From an uncultured Acidobacteriota bacterium (GTDB lineage: Bacteria > Acidobacteriota > Terriglobia > Bryobacterales > Bryobacteraceae): 64,000 nt of DNA. Position 1 is the stretch's first letter. Each line of letters begins with the position of its first letter. The notes beneath the pieces are model-generated. The model searched no databases. It saw only the letters and a program-made list of their open reading frames with translations, and had not been told where the DNA came from. Positions 18,673-28,574 of this stretch are shown here, in pieces. A program made the translations under genes and the position numbers. The stretch covers positions 1 through 64,000 of the forward strand of contig CADEFT010000009.1 in assembly GCA_902826685.1 (NCBI GenBank). The letters run 5' to 3'.

Positions 18673-21246
18673 CTAGCGCAGCCCCTGGATCAGGAACAAA
18701 TTGCACAGATCGTGTTGCAGCGAATAGGCGTAGGAACGCCCGTCGGCGCTTAGCGCCACGCCGCCCAATAGCCGCGCGCCAGCGTCGGGGGCGACGATCT
18801 TCCGCACCGTCTCGCGCCTGCCCGACCGTGCGTCGAGCGTCTGGATCAGCCACTGCCTGCGCGCGCCATCGAGCTTCATGGTGAAGATCCGCCTGCCGTC
18901 GGCGCTCCACCGCACCGCCGACTCGCCGGGCTCAAGCGCCACCAGCTCGCGCGGCGCGCCGCCGGCCACCGGCAGCAGAAACAGCGTCCCCTTATTGGCA
19001 TACGTCACCGTCGATCCATCGGGTGAAATGCGGTTGGCGCGAACGCCTTCTTCGGTCACCGCCGTTGGCTCGCCGCCCTCGATGCTTTGGGTCCACATGC
19101 GCGCCGGACGCCCGCCGCGGCTGGCCGCAAACAGCACCCGCTTGCTGTCCGGGAACCATTCGCCGGGCTCATAACGGAAACCTTCCCCCGGCAGCACACG
19201 CGCTTCGCCCGGCCCGGTCGGTGTCAGCACCAGCTTGGTGTTGCCGCGGTCGCTATTTACGCTCAGCACCCATTTGCCGTCGGGCGAAAGCACCGGACCC
19301 GAGCCATCGCCCAGATGCACCGCGGGCGATCCGTCGGTCTTGCGGAAATAGATCGCCTTGTTCCGCCCCTGTCCCTGCTGCAATTCAGCGAATACCAGCG
19401 ATTTCGCGTCCGGCGCCATGTCGTAGATCAACGACGTTTCGAGCCACGACAAGTCTTCCTCCTGCGTGCCGCCGGGCGGCATCCAGCGCAGCATCACGCG
19501 GCCGTAGACCGAAGACACCAGCACCCGGCCGTCCCGTGCGATATCGAGAAGGTGCAGCCATGAGGCTCCCTCGAGTACCTGCCGTTCGCTTCCCGCCAGC
19601 GTCACCGCGCGCATGGTTACCAGTTCATTCGATCGCGCCCCCGAATACCAGATCTCGCCGCCGCCGGGACTCCAGGCCATACCGGCGATCGTGCGATACC
19701 CGCGCGCCAGCACTCTCTTTTGCCTGGCGCGATTCACCAGGCACACCGAATAGTCGCCCGACTCGGCATCGTGATCGAAATAAGCCACCGCGTCGCCGCG
19801 CGGGGAAACCGCCAGCGCCTCCTGCCGCCGGTTGGCGTTCTCGTCGAGGATGGTTCCGATGGGATATTCGAGCCTATACCGCCCATCGGCCACGCGCACC
19901 ACCGCCAGTTCCTTGCCATCCGGCGACCAGCCGGCACCGGCCGCGCCTTCCATTACATCGCGCGGGGCCCCGCCTCCGATCGGCGCCCGCGCCAGCATGT
20001 TGTGTCCCGGGCCCATCAGCAGCGCCATCTCGCCGGTAGAAGACACCGACAGAATCTCGGCGTCCTTCAGCCCCAGCGGACGTCCCTCGCGCGTGCCCGG
20101 CACCACCGAAAATAATTCGCGCGGTTTGCCGTCCCATTCGGCCGAATAGAGAATCGTGCCGCCCGGCGCGAACCGTCCGGAAATGATATCTCCGCGCCGG
20201 AACGTCAGTCTTTCAAACGACGGCCGCGGCGGACGCACGAATCGCGGTACGACGACCGCCGAGCCCACCGCGCCGAGCAACAGACCCGCCAGCGCCGGCT
20301 GCCACCAGCGCGCACGCGTTCTCCGCCCGATTTTTGCCGCCGTCTGCACCAGAATCCCGGAGCTGCGGTTGGACTCGACCTCGTCGCGCAACTCTTCGAG
20401 CTCCACACGCAAATCGGCGATCGACTGCCAGCGCCGGTCGGGCTCTTTGCGGAAACACCGCGCCAGGATTTTTTCCATCCGCGGCGGCAGCGGCTCGGCC
20501 GTATCCGCGATCGGCGGCGGATCCTTCAACAGAATCGCCGAAAGTGCCGCCAGTTTCGATTCGCCTCCAAAGGCCTGCCGCCCGCACAACATCTCATACA
20601 GCATCGAGCCGAACGAGAAAATGTCGCTGCGCGCGTCCACCTTGCGGCCTTCGGCCTGTTCGGGCGACATATAGGCCACCGTGCCCAGAATCGAGCCTTC
20701 CACCGTCATCGCGGCATCGAGATGCAGGCTTTCGGTGGCGGCGAACACGTCCACCGGTCCGGTATCGGCCACCTTGGCCAGTCCGAAATCGACCAGCTTC
20801 ACCAGCCCCTGGCCGGTCACCATTACGTTCGAAGGTTTCAGATCGCGATGGACAATCCCGGCCGCATGCGCCGCCGCCAGTCCATCGGCAATCTGCGCCG
20901 CCAGACGCAGCGTTTCGGCGATTCGAAGTCCCTTGCGGTTGATGTGCCGGTCCAGCGTCTTGCCCGCGATGTACTCCATCACGATGACATCGACTGTTTC
21001 GCCGTCCACTTCGGCGGAATTGATGTCGTAAATCGTGACGATGTTGGGGTGGCTCAACGACGACGCCGTGCGGGCTTCCTGCACGAAGCGGCGGCGCCGC
21101 TCCGGATCGCCGAGAGCCGAGCGCTTCAATACCTTCAAGGCCACCGGCCGGTGCAGGTGCGTGTCCAGGGCGCGGTAGACCACACCCATTCCTCCGGCGC
21201 CTAACTCATCCTGGATCTCGTAATGGAGTACCCTTTGCCCGGTCAT
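18673..21246 (-). CDS. Membrane serine/threonine kinase with TolB-like propeller sensor
   Basis: An 857-residue PknB-type kinase. Kinase domain 1-290: glycine loop GAGGMGVVY (16-24), Lys38, catalytic HRDLKPSN (133-140), DFG (153-155) and SPEQ (194-197), so all catalytic residues are present. One membrane helix lies near 314-334. The outside part (about 345-857) is a WD40/TolB-type beta propeller with repeated blades such as LSPDGKWVLSVNSD, ISPDGSTVTYANKG and WSADGRRIFTM. This kinase-propeller architecture is expanded in acidobacteria, and ligands are unknown. The next gene on the same strand lies 9 bases upstream. Confidence 0.93.
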   Translation of the reverse strand: MTGQRVLHYEIQDELGAGGMGVVYRALDTHLHRPVALKVLKRSALGDPERRRRFVQEARTASSLSHPNIVTIYDINSAEVDGETVDVIVMEYIAGKTLDRHINRKGLRIAETLRLAAQIADGLAAAHAAGIVHRDLKPSNVMVTGQGLVKLVDFGLAKVADTGPVDVFAATESLHLDAAMTVEGSILGTVAYMSPEQAEGRKVDARSDIFSFGSMLYEMLCGRQAFGGESKLAALSAILLKDPPPIADTAEPLPPRMEKILARCFRKEPDRRWQSIADLRVELEELRDEVESNRSSGILVQTAAKIGRRTRARWWQPALAGLLLGAVGSAVVVPRFVRPPRPSFERLTFRRGDIISGRFAPGGTILYSAEWDGKPRELFSVVPGTREGRPLGLKDAEILSVSSTGEMALLMGPGHNMLARAPIGGGAPRDVMEGAAGAGWSPDGKELAVVRVADGRYRLEYPIGTILDENANRRQEALAVSPRGDAVAYFDHDAESGDYSVCLVNRARQKRVLARGYRTIAGMAWSPGGGEIWYSGARSNELVTMRAVTLAGSERQVLEGASWLHLLDIARDGRVLVSSVYGRVMLRWMPPGGTQEEDLSWLETSLIYDMAPDAKSLVFAELQQGQGRNKAIYFRKTDGSPAVHLGDGSGPVLSPDGKWVLSVNSDRGNTKLVLTPTGPGEARVLPGEGFRYEPGEWFPDSKRVLFAASRGGRPARMWTQSIEGGEPTAVTEEGVRANRISPDGSTVTYANKGTLFLLPVAGGAPRELVALEPGESAVRWSADGRRIFTMKLDGARRQWLIQTLDARSGRRETVRKIVAPDAGARLLGGVALSADGRSYAYSLQHDLCNLFLIQGLR

Positions 21247-21255
21247 TGCGCCAGG

Positions 21256-21615
21256 TTATTTCTCCGGTTTTCCGTCAGGCAACATCAATCGCAGCACCAG
21301 CGCGATCACGCTAAGCGCCACGGCGCCCAGCAAGGCCGGCACCCAGCCGTCGAGCTTGAATCCGGTCACAACCTGCGATGTCAGAAACAGCATCGCCGCG
21401 TTCACCACGACCGACGCCAGGCCTAACGTCAGGATGCGCAGCGGGAAGATAAAGAACTTGATGATGGCCCCGAGTGTCCCGTTAATGAATCCGACCACGA
21501 GCGCCGCCAGCAGCGCCGATTGGACATTGGCCACGTGGAACCCCGGCAGCACGTGCGCCACGACGAAGAAGGCGGCGGCGCTCGCCAACCAGGCCATTAC
21601 GACTCTGGTGAGCAT
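21256..21615 (-). CDS. Small four-helix membrane protein of the DUF360/phage-holin-like family (PF04020)
   Basis: A 119-residue hydrophobic protein with four predicted membrane segments, the GFINGTLGAIIKFFIFPLRILTLGL stretch and a late LDGWVPALLGA, which are characteristic of the PF04020 group. The family is widespread in bacterial chromosomes and, despite database names mentioning holins, has no established function. It is the middle gene of a same-strand run: SCFA transporter, this protein, kinase, with gaps of 27 and 9 bases. Confidence 0.85.
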   Translation of the reverse strand: MLTRVVMAWLASAAAFFVVAHVLPGFHVANVQSALLAALVVGFINGTLGAIIKFFIFPLRILTLGLASVVVNAAMLFLTSQVVTGFKLDGWVPALLGAVALSVIALVLRLMLPDGKPEK

Positions 21616-21642
21616 TGCTCCTCAGGCTAACATAGACACGGC

Positions 21643-22974
21643 TCAACAGGGCGCGAAAGTAAACACCACCACGCCCAGTACGAACCAGATGGCGGCGAAA
21701 ATCAGGCCATAACCGAAAAATTCGCGGAAATTCACGCGCGCCACTCCGCCAATGACCATGTACCAGAACGGCGACGCGAGATTGCCCATGTGATCGCCGA
21801 CGCTTAAGGCGAGAATGCCGCGCTCCACCGTCACGCCCACCGCCAGCGCCGCCTTCGAGGTAACGAATCCCTGAATCGCCCATTGGCCGCCCGAGGACGG
21901 CACGAAGATCGAAACCACGGCGCCTGAGAACGCCGCCAGAAACGGAAAGGTGTAGCGGCTGGAAACCGAGGCGGCCATCGCCGCCAGATACTCGCCCACG
22001 GCGGTGAACTGAATCAGACCCGCCACGCCCGCGTAGAGATGGTAAAGCACGATCACCGGCCACGCCGAAAGCACCGCCTGCTGCAGAGCCCGCGTAAACT
22101 GCCGCACGCTGCCATGCAGCAGCAGACAGGAAAACAGCAGTACCGTGTTCAGGGAATTGATGTCGAGCCCCAGCCCGCGCCTCACAAAGTGCGTATAGAG
22201 CCACCCGCCGAGGACCAGGCACAAGAGCGCCGTTACGAACCGGTTCCGCTCCAGCCTTTCGGAAGCGTTTTCGGCCGGGACGTCGGCCGCCTGCGGCGCG
22301 ATCGCCAGCAGCGCGTCCGGAAACGCCGACACCGGCCGTCGCCGCGCGGGCATCATCGCCTTGCCCCCCAGCATCAGGATCAGCAGAAAGGAAACTTCCT
22401 GCAGAATCGCCGCCGGCGACCAGATGGTGCGCGACAGCGGAATCACCCCGGTCATCTTTTCGAGGAAATGGCCGGGTGTCGCCATCAGCAGCGGAGCGCT
22501 CGCCGACAGTCCGAATTGCCACAAAGAGTTGGCCGCCCACAGCAACGAAAGCAGGTAGAGAAAATCGATGCGGATGCCTTTGCGCTCCGCCTCCCGCGCG
22601 AAGTGAATCGCCACCAGCGGCGAGAGAGCCATCCCCAGGCCCCAATAAAAATAGGAGCAGGCGCCCGCCACCGCCACCGATAGCCAGATGACCTGCGTTT
22701 CGCTGCGCGGCAGCCGCGACAGCGCCTCGATGCCCCGCCGGAGCAGCGGCGTCGCGCCCAGCACTCCGCTGAGGGTGATGATGAGCGTCATCTGCATGGT
22801 GAACGGCAGCAGCATCCAAAGACCCTGGTAATAGGCGTCCATGATCTGGCCGGCCGGACTGCCGAGCGCCGCCGCCATCGCGCATAGCATGGCCAGCAGA
22901 ATGACGGAGGCGGTGATGGCATCCGGCACCAGCCGGCCCATCAGTTGAGTGAAGTTTTCCAGGCGCTCGCGCAC
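21643..22974 (-). CDS. atoE: Short-chain fatty acid transporter, AtoE family
   Basis: A 443-residue protein with about twelve hydrophobic segments, consistent with the AtoE/TIGR00366 family that imports short-chain fatty acids such as butyrate or acetoacetate. Matching stretches include the N-terminal LVPDAITASVILLAML, YYQGLWMLLPFTMQMTLIITL, FYWGLGMALSPL and the late VPSSGGQWAIQGFV. No CoA-transferase genes are adjacent, so assignment of the exact substrate is open. The start is ATG, and no clear upstream ribosome site stands out. Confidence 0.88.
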   Translation of the reverse strand: MRERLENFTQLMGRLVPDAITASVILLAMLCAMAAALGSPAGQIMDAYYQGLWMLLPFTMQMTLIITLSGVLGATPLLRRGIEALSRLPRSETQVIWLSVAVAGACSYFYWGLGMALSPLVAIHFAREAERKGIRIDFLYLLSLLWAANSLWQFGLSASAPLLMATPGHFLEKMTGVIPLSRTIWSPAAILQEVSFLLILMLGGKAMMPARRRPVSAFPDALLAIAPQAADVPAENASERLERNRFVTALLCLVLGGWLYTHFVRRGLGLDINSLNTVLLFSCLLLHGSVRQFTRALQQAVLSAWPVIVLYHLYAGVAGLIQFTAVGEYLAAMAASVSSRYTFPFLAAFSGAVVSIFVPSSGGQWAIQGFVTSKAALAVGVTVERGILALSVGDHMGNLASPFWYMVIGGVARVNFREFFGYGLIFAAIWFVLGVVVFTFAPC

Positions 22975-23302
22975 TTGGGAGATGATACCGTGCCCGCCGC
23001 GAGGCGAAATTCTTTTCGCTTCCGTGAGCCGAAGGAGCCAGCCCGCCGCCTTCCATGGTTGGAGACCGTCTCAACTTTCGGGACTCTGTTCTCGTCGAGA
23101 GGCACTAAGAATGTCGAAGCTAACGGCATTCGATGACGAAGCGTGCTGATCCGCTTCCGATTCCGGAGAGGGAGCGGTTCTCTCGCGTCCAGAGGTCTTT
23201 TCGTCCGAAGTCGGGACTTCGTGATCGCTTCTGCCTCGATCTCGTCTGAGGAATCCTCGTTCATATGCCGGTGTCCAACCCATGCGAAAATGAAGGGAGC
23301 CC
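22975..23302. other. Intergenic region between divergent atoE and rpiB, no gene seen
   Basis: About 328 bases. I see short inverted repeats only: GCGAAA/TTTCGC with a four-base loop near 23015-23030, and CGAAGTC-GG-GACTTCG at 23206-23221. Short open frames here show no protein-like composition. A GAAGGGAG sequence just before 23303 is the rpiB ribosome site. Promoters for both flanking genes should lie here but I cannot pick one out. Confidence 0.5.
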
Positions 23303-23755
23303 ATGAACATCTCCATCGGCGCCGACCATGCCGGATTCGCTCTCAAGCAGCATCTGAAAGAGACGCTCGAGCAGATGGGCCACCAGGTGACCGATCGCGG
23401 CACAGGAACTCTCGAATCGACCGATTATCCCGATTACGCGCTCGCCGTCGCCCACGATGTCGCCGAAGCACGCGCCGATCGCGGAGTCCTGGTCTGCTCC
23501 ACCGGCATCGGCATGTCGATCACGGCCAATAAGGTACCCGGTGTCCGCGCCGGCCTCGTTTCGAACGAAGACGCCGCGCGCCTCACGCGCCAGCACAACG
23601 ACGCCAACATCCTCGCCCTGGGGGCGCGCTATACCACCGAGCCGGACGCCGACCGGTTCCTCGATATTTTCCTAAACACCGATTTCGAAGGCGGCCGGCA
23701 TGCCCGCCGCATCGGCAAGATCGCCGCCGCCGAATCGGGAGAGGCAGCAAAGTAA
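23303..23755 (+). CDS. rpiB: Ribose-5-phosphate isomerase B
   Basis: A 150-residue RpiB/LacAB-family isomerase interconverting ribose-5-phosphate and ribulose-5-phosphate in the pentose phosphate pathway. Visible motifs: GADHAGFALKQHLKE at the N-terminus, TDYPDYA, the active-site Cys in VLVCSTGIGMS, and RLTRQHNDANILALGAR. Typical length. The stop codon TAA directly abuts the ATG of glyA, so the two are translationally linked. RBS GAAGGGAG lies upstream. Confidence 0.96.
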   Translation: MNISIGADHAGFALKQHLKETLEQMGHQVTDRGTGTLESTDYPDYALAVAHDVAEARADRGVLVCSTGIGMSITANKVPGVRAGLVSNEDAARLTRQHNDANILALGARYTTEPDADRFLDIFLNTDFEGGRHARRIGKIAAAESGEAAK

Positions 23756-25039
23756 ATGACTGAACAACAGCGCATGGCGCGTTCCCTGGCCGAAGTGGAT
23801 CCTCAGATCGCCGAAGCCATTCAGCACGAAGTCGAGCGGCAGCATTCCGGGCTCGAACTGATTGCCAGCGAAAACTTCACCTCCGAGGCGGTTCTCGAGG
23901 CCACCAGCAGCGTCTTCACCAACAAGTACGCCGAAGGCTATCCCGGTAAACGCTACTACGGCGGCTGTGAGTTTACCGACGTGGTGGAGAATCTTGCGCG
24001 GGAGCGGGTCAAGCAGCTTTTCGACGCCGAATACGCCAACGTCCAGCCCCATTCCGGTTCCCAGGCCAACCAGGCGGCTTACTCGGCCGTCATCGAGCCC
24101 GGCGCCACGATCCTCGGCATGAACCTTGCCCACGGCGGCCATCTCACGCATGGCCACCACCTCAACTTCTCCGGCAAGACTTACAAGGTCGTCCCTTACG
24201 GCGTCCGCCAGGATAACGAAACTATCGACTACGAGGAGCTGGCGCGACTGGCCGGTGAGCACAAGCCGAAGATGATCATCGCCGGCGGCAGCGCCTATCC
24301 GCGCATCATCGACTTCAAGCGTTTTCGCGAAGTGGCCGACGCGGTGGGCGCGATTCTGCTGGTGGACATGGCGCACTTTTCCGGCCTGGTGGCCGCCAAG
24401 GTCTATCCGAATCCTTGCGAGTACGCCGACATCGTCACCTCCACCACGCACAAGACGCTACGCGGTCCGCGTTCGGGCATCATTCTGGCGCGCGAGAAAT
24501 ACGGCCCCGCCATCGACAAGAGCCTGTTCCCGGGGGTGCAGGGCGGCCCGCTGGTGCACGTCATGGCGGCCAAGGCCGTGGCCTTCCTCGAAGCGCTTAC
24601 CCCGGAATTCGTCACCTATCAAAAGCAGGTGGTGAAGAACGCGCAGGCGTTGGCGTCGAGCCTCGCCGAAGAGGGTTTCCGCATCGTCTCCGGCGGCACC
24701 GATACGCACCTGCTGCTGGTCGATGTCTTCGCCAAGGGCGTGAAAGGCAAGGAAGCGGAGAAGGCTCTCGACCTGGCCCATATCACCGTCAACAAGAACG
24801 CCATCCCGTTTGACGTGAATCCGCCGCTGAACCCGAGCGGCATTCGCCTCGGCTCGCCCGCCGTCACCACGCGCGGCTTCCAGGTGGAACAGATGCGCGA
24901 GGTCGGCAAGCTCATCGCCGAGGTGCTGCGCAACCCCGCCGACGCTTCCGTCATCGCCTCGGTGGGCCGCCGCGTCAACACGCTGGCCGAACAATTCCCG
25001 CTCTACGCATGGAAGTCGAGCGCGGTGCCGGCCAAGTAG
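23756..25039 (+). CDS. glyA: Serine hydroxymethyltransferase
   Basis: A 427-residue PLP enzyme converting serine and tetrahydrofolate to glycine and 5,10-methylene-THF. It has [20 protein letters not shown] near the N-terminus, [21 protein letters not shown], and the PLP-lysine in [13 protein letters not shown] (about residues 226-238). Length matches bacterial SHMT. The rpiB-glyA pairing with no gap is common in several phyla. It is followed after seven bases by a glycosyltransferase with a GTG start. Confidence 0.97.
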   Translation: MTEQQRMARSLAEVDPQIAEAIQHEVERQHSGLELIASENFTSEAVLEATSSVFTNKYAEGYPGKRYYGGCEFTDVVENLARERVKQLFDAEYANVQPHSGSQANQAAYSAVIEPGATILGMNLAHGGHLTHGHHLNFSGKTYKVVPYGVRQDNETIDYEELARLAGEHKPKMIIAGGSAYPRIIDFKRFREVADAVGAILLVDMAHFSGLVAAKVYPNPCEYADIVTSTTHKTLRGPRSGIILAREKYGPAIDKSLFPGVQGGPLVHVMAAKAVAFLEALTPEFVTYQKQVVKNAQALASSLAEEGFRIVSGGTDTHLLLVDVFAKGVKGKEAEKALDLAHITVNKNAIPFDVNPPLNPSGIRLGSPAVTTRGFQVEQMREVGKLIAEVLRNPADASVIASVGRRVNTLAEQFPLYAWKSSAVPAK

Positions 25040-25046
25040 GAAACGG

Positions 25047-26234
25047 GTGCCGCTTTCGATAGTCATCGACGCGCGCCACGTGCGCGATTTCGGACCCGGC
25101 ACCTACATCACCAACCTGGTCAAGGCGCTCAGCGGCATCGATCGCGAAAACAGCTACGTCCTCGTCGCTCATAAGAAGGATTCCAACCTCTTCGCCGAAC
25201 TGCCCGCCAATTTCCGCGTCGCCCACTTTGAGGGACACGACAACGAATTCTCCGAACATTTCCGCTACCCGATGTTCCTCAAGGATCATCCGGCCGACGT
25301 CTATCACATTCCCGTCGCACTGGTGCCGTTCTTCATGCCGCGCCCCTATGTGGTCACCGTGCACGACGTCAGCCGGCTGCTCTACGACACGCCGGAAGGC
25401 TGGCGGGGCGACCTGCGGCGCTACCGTTTCCGCCGCGGCCTTTTCCGCGCCACGCGCATCGTCGCCGTCTCCGACGCCACCAAGGGCGATTGCGAGAGCC
25501 TGCTCGGCCTTCCTCCAGCCAAGATCGAAACCATCCACAACGCACCCGATCCGCGCTTCTTCGATCACGTACCCCCGGCCGACGCGCGCGCCGGCGGTCC
25601 GGAAACCTATCGCCACGAAACGCGCCGCATCCTGGAGCGCTACCAGATCGAGACGCCGTTCCTGCTCTATGCCGGAACCATACGCCCGCAGAAGAACGTG
25701 CCGCGCCTGGTAGAGGCCTTCGCCGTGGCCCGTCAGGAACTGGAGCCTCACCCCGTTTACCGCAACCTGCGCCTGGTGATCATCGGCGACGATATCTCCC
25801 GCCATCCGGCCGTGCGCCGCGCCGTCACCCAGACGCGCATGACGAATTTCGTCCGCTTCCTCGGCTTCGTTCCGTTCGACACGCTGCGCGTTTTCTACGA
25901 AACCGCTACCGCGTTCGCCTTCCCGTCGCTCTATGAGGGCTTCGGCCTGCCGCCGCTCGAAGCGATGGCTTCGGGCACGCCGGTCATCACCTCCAACGTC
26001 AGCTCGCTGCCCGAAGTGGTCGGCGAGGCGGCCATGATCGTCAATCCGGAGAATGTGTTCGATATCGCCCGCGGCATCCGCGAGGTGCTGGAAGACGACG
26101 CGCTTCGCGCCCGCATGATCGCCGCCGGCATCGAGCGGGCCAGGCGCTTCAGCTGGGGCGAGACGGCGCGGAAGGTGCTGGCGATTTACGAAGCGGCCGC
26201 CGGGGGGCGAAGCGCCGGTAGTCCTCCTCGGTAA
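25047..26234 (+). CDS. Family-4 type glycosyltransferase
   Basis: A 395-residue GT-B glycosyltransferase starting with GTG. Features: N-terminal GPGTYITNLVKAL, a VTVHDVSRLLYDTPE stretch, LLYAGTIRPQKNVPRLVEAF (about 212-231) and the C-terminal nucleotide-sugar site FPSLYEGFGLPPLEAMASGTPVITSNVSSLPEVVGEAA, with the paired Glu residues of retaining GT4 enzymes. Acceptor and donor cannot be told. It probably belongs to the rpiB-glyA transcript. Its last 86 bases overlap the end of the convergent XRE gene. Confidence 0.9.
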   Translation: MPLSIVIDARHVRDFGPGTYITNLVKALSGIDRENSYVLVAHKKDSNLFAELPANFRVAHFEGHDNEFSEHFRYPMFLKDHPADVYHIPVALVPFFMPRPYVVTVHDVSRLLYDTPEGWRGDLRRYRFRRGLFRATRIVAVSDATKGDCESLLGLPPAKIETIHNAPDPRFFDHVPPADARAGGPETYRHETRRILERYQIETPFLLYAGTIRPQKNVPRLVEAFAVARQELEPHPVYRNLRLVIIGDDISRHPAVRRAVTQTRMTNFVRFLGFVPFDTLRVFYETATAFAFPSLYEGFGLPPLEAMASGTPVITSNVSSLPEVVGEAAMIVNPENVFDIARGIREVLEDDALRARMIAAGIERARRFSWGETARKVLAIYEAAAGGRSAGSPPR

Positions 26235-26439
26235 ACAGATCGTCGAGGGTGAGGTTGAGCCGGACGACGATGTGGTCGGCCAGGTGCGGCGTCATCAGGC
26301 GGACACCTTTCAGCACGTTATGAATGTGGGGCTGGGATACGCCGAGGCGGGCGGCGAGCGACCGTTCGGAAAACTCTCCGTTGCGGACGCGCCGGTCGAG
26401 GTAACTGGTCAGGCGAGCCTGCAGGGTGGAGACGATCAC
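26149..26439 (-). CDS. Small XRE-type helix-turn-helix regulator
   Basis: A 96-residue protein with GTG start. Residues ~23-70 form an XRE/Cro HTH: ERSLAARLGVSQPHIHNVLKG is the HTH itself, followed by a helix ending LNLTLDDLF. The C-terminus is a basic Pro/Ser-rich tail that is coded opposite the end of the glycosyltransferase gene. The 10-bp-arm palindrome just upstream of its start is a likely operator for autoregulation. It is divergent from an unusual Cys-rich/HTH gene, possibly its target. Confidence 0.8.
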   Translation of the reverse strand: MIVSTLQARLTSYLDRRVRNGEFSERSLAARLGVSQPHIHNVLKGVRLMTPHLADHIVVRLNLTLDDLFTEEDYRRFAPRRPLRKSPAPSAPSRPS

Positions 26440-26451
26440 AACCTCACTTTA

Positions 26452-26474
26452 TCCTATTTCAGATTGAAATAGGA
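26452..26474. promoter_or_regulatory. Palindrome upstream of the XRE gene, probable operator
   Basis: Arms TCCTATTTCA (26452-26461) and TGAAATAGGA (26465-26474) are exact inverted copies around a three-base spacer. The site starts 12 bases upstream of the GTG of the XRE regulator and lies in an AT-rich divergent region, as expected for a dimeric Cro-like repressor operator. That the adjacent regulator binds it is inferred. Confidence 0.65.
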
Positions 26475-26618
26475 CGGCCTGCAAATAGATTAATCTCACT
26501 AATTTTTCGAAAATAATGCGATCGGGAACATTCTTGCAACCGATTGAATCTAGGCATATTGACCTCTCCGTTCCGATCTGAAACGCCATTGACCGGCCCG
26601 GCCGCTCGTCCCTTATCA

Positions 26619-26646
26619 TTGACTATTTATTCCTGAAAGCTAGTAT
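26619..26646 (+). promoter_or_regulatory. Candidate sigma-70 promoter for the Cys-rich/HTH gene
   Basis: A -35 box TTGACT (26619-26624) and -10 box TAGTAT (26641-26646) are separated by 16 bases in an AT-rich patch that contrasts with the GC-rich surroundings. The predicted leader is about 68 bases and contains the ribosome site GGAGGA before the ATG at 26721. Confidence 0.5.
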
Positions 26647-26720
26647 TGAGATTAGATTTTCCCGGCGGCCCGGCCCGCTTGCCCGGCTGAGCCGCTCTCT
26701 TCACGGAGGAAAGATCGATC

Positions 26721-27419
26721 ATGACCACCTGGTCCCGTTCCAACACTCTTGCCCTCGCGCACCCTAAGTGCACGCAGTGCCATGGACTTGGCATGCGCCG
26801 CACCCAGAAGCACAAGGAAGGACGCGCCTGTAATTGCGTTCTGCGCGCCATCTTCCGGGCCTGTTACAACCGCTTTCGCTATTGCCTGGAAAAGGAAAAG
26901 CACATCAGCCATGCGACGCTCGATATCTCCCCGGGAGGCTCCGACAGGCGCTTCCATTGGGGCCGTAAGGACGAGGAGTATGTGGCCGACTTCTTTCTGG
27001 TCAGCAGACGGACGCTCACCGAAGCCGAATGGAAGCTTTTCCGGTTCCATTTCCTGCTCGGCGCCAACTGGCGGCTTTGCGCCGCGCGGCTTGGCGTCGA
27101 TCGGGGCACTTTCTTCCATGCCGTCTACCGCGTGGAACAGAAGCTCGGCAAGGTGTTCATGGAACTGCGTCCATACGCGCTGTTCCCTCTCGATGAGTAT
27201 TTCGGCGGTACGGTTCGCAATGAGGAGCCGGTGAGCCCTCCCGACCCCGATCCGCTTCCGGAGGCGGCAATGCCCCTGCCGTTTCCCGCCCGGCCCGCCG
27301 CCACGCTGCTGAGAGAGGAACTCGGCGGTGGCGCGGCCCGGTCTGTCGTTCCCATCCGGCCGCCGGTGACGGTGAAGCGGCCGGTGGCGAACGTCGTCCC
27401 CGAACGCAAAGCGGCCTGA
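26721..27419 (+). CDS. Unrecognised Cys-rich protein with HTH-like region
   Basis: A 232-residue protein I cannot assign. The N-terminus has four Cys in a C-x2-C...C-x-C arrangement (Cys17, Cys20, Cys37, Cys39), with HGLG following the first pair, like a small zinc ribbon. Residues ~85-150 contain TEAEWKLFRFHFLLGANWRLCAARLGVDRGTFFHAVYRVEQKLG, which reads as a helix-turn-helix similar to sigma region 4. The last ~65 residues are Pro-rich and basic. A DNA-binding or transcription-associated role is plausible. It is divergent from the XRE regulator and has a strong GGAGGA ribosome site. Confidence 0.6.
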   Translation: MTTWSRSNTLALAHPKCTQCHGLGMRRTQKHKEGRACNCVLRAIFRACYNRFRYCLEKEKHISHATLDISPGGSDRRFHWGRKDEEYVADFFLVSRRTLTEAEWKLFRFHFLLGANWRLCAARLGVDRGTFFHAVYRVEQKLGKVFMELRPYALFPLDEYFGGTVRNEEPVSPPDPDPLPEAAMPLPFPARPAATLLREELGGGAARSVVPIRPPVTVKRPVANVVPERKAA

Positions 27420-27445
27420 CCAGGGCTGTCCGCTTCGGGAGCTTC

Positions 27446-27483
27446 CGCGGTCCGGTGGGGAAGGTAAGCCCTGCCGGACCGCG
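27446..27483. terminator. Bidirectional hairpin terminator between the Cys-rich gene and recA
   Basis: Ten-base arms CGCGGTCCGG (27446-27455) and CCGGACCGCG (27474-27483) are exact inverted copies around an 18-base loop that can pair further (GGG/CCC). It lies between two convergent stop codons. There is a short TTT after the right arm but no long U-tract. Confidence 0.6.
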
Positions 27484-27491
27484 CGTTTCGA

Positions 27492-28538
<1,047 letters not shown>

Positions 28539-28545
28539 GCGGGAT

Positions 28546-28574
28546 AGTATAGCAGGATAGTGTAAAAATTTACA
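28546..28574 (-). promoter_or_regulatory. Candidate recA promoter overlapped by a short palindrome
   Basis: Reading toward recA, a -10-like TATACT (28546-28551) lies 7 bases from the ATG, and 17 bases upstream of it is TGTAAA, the left arm of the palindrome TGTAAA-TT-TTTACA (28561-28574). The palindrome also covers the stop codon of the upstream VWFA gene. A repressor site over a -35 region would suit SOS control, but I do not know the LexA box of this lineage. Confidence 0.35.

Noticed and set aside
21482..23074. Long open frame on the reverse strand over the SCFA transporter
   Set aside because: It covers atoE in another frame, has Gly/Arg-rich codon-shadow composition and no membrane pattern, whereas the 21643-22974 frame is a clear transporter.
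22941..23264. Reverse frame of 107 codons upstream of atoE
   Set aside because: Low-complexity Arg/Ser composition, overlaps the start of atoE, no ribosome site.
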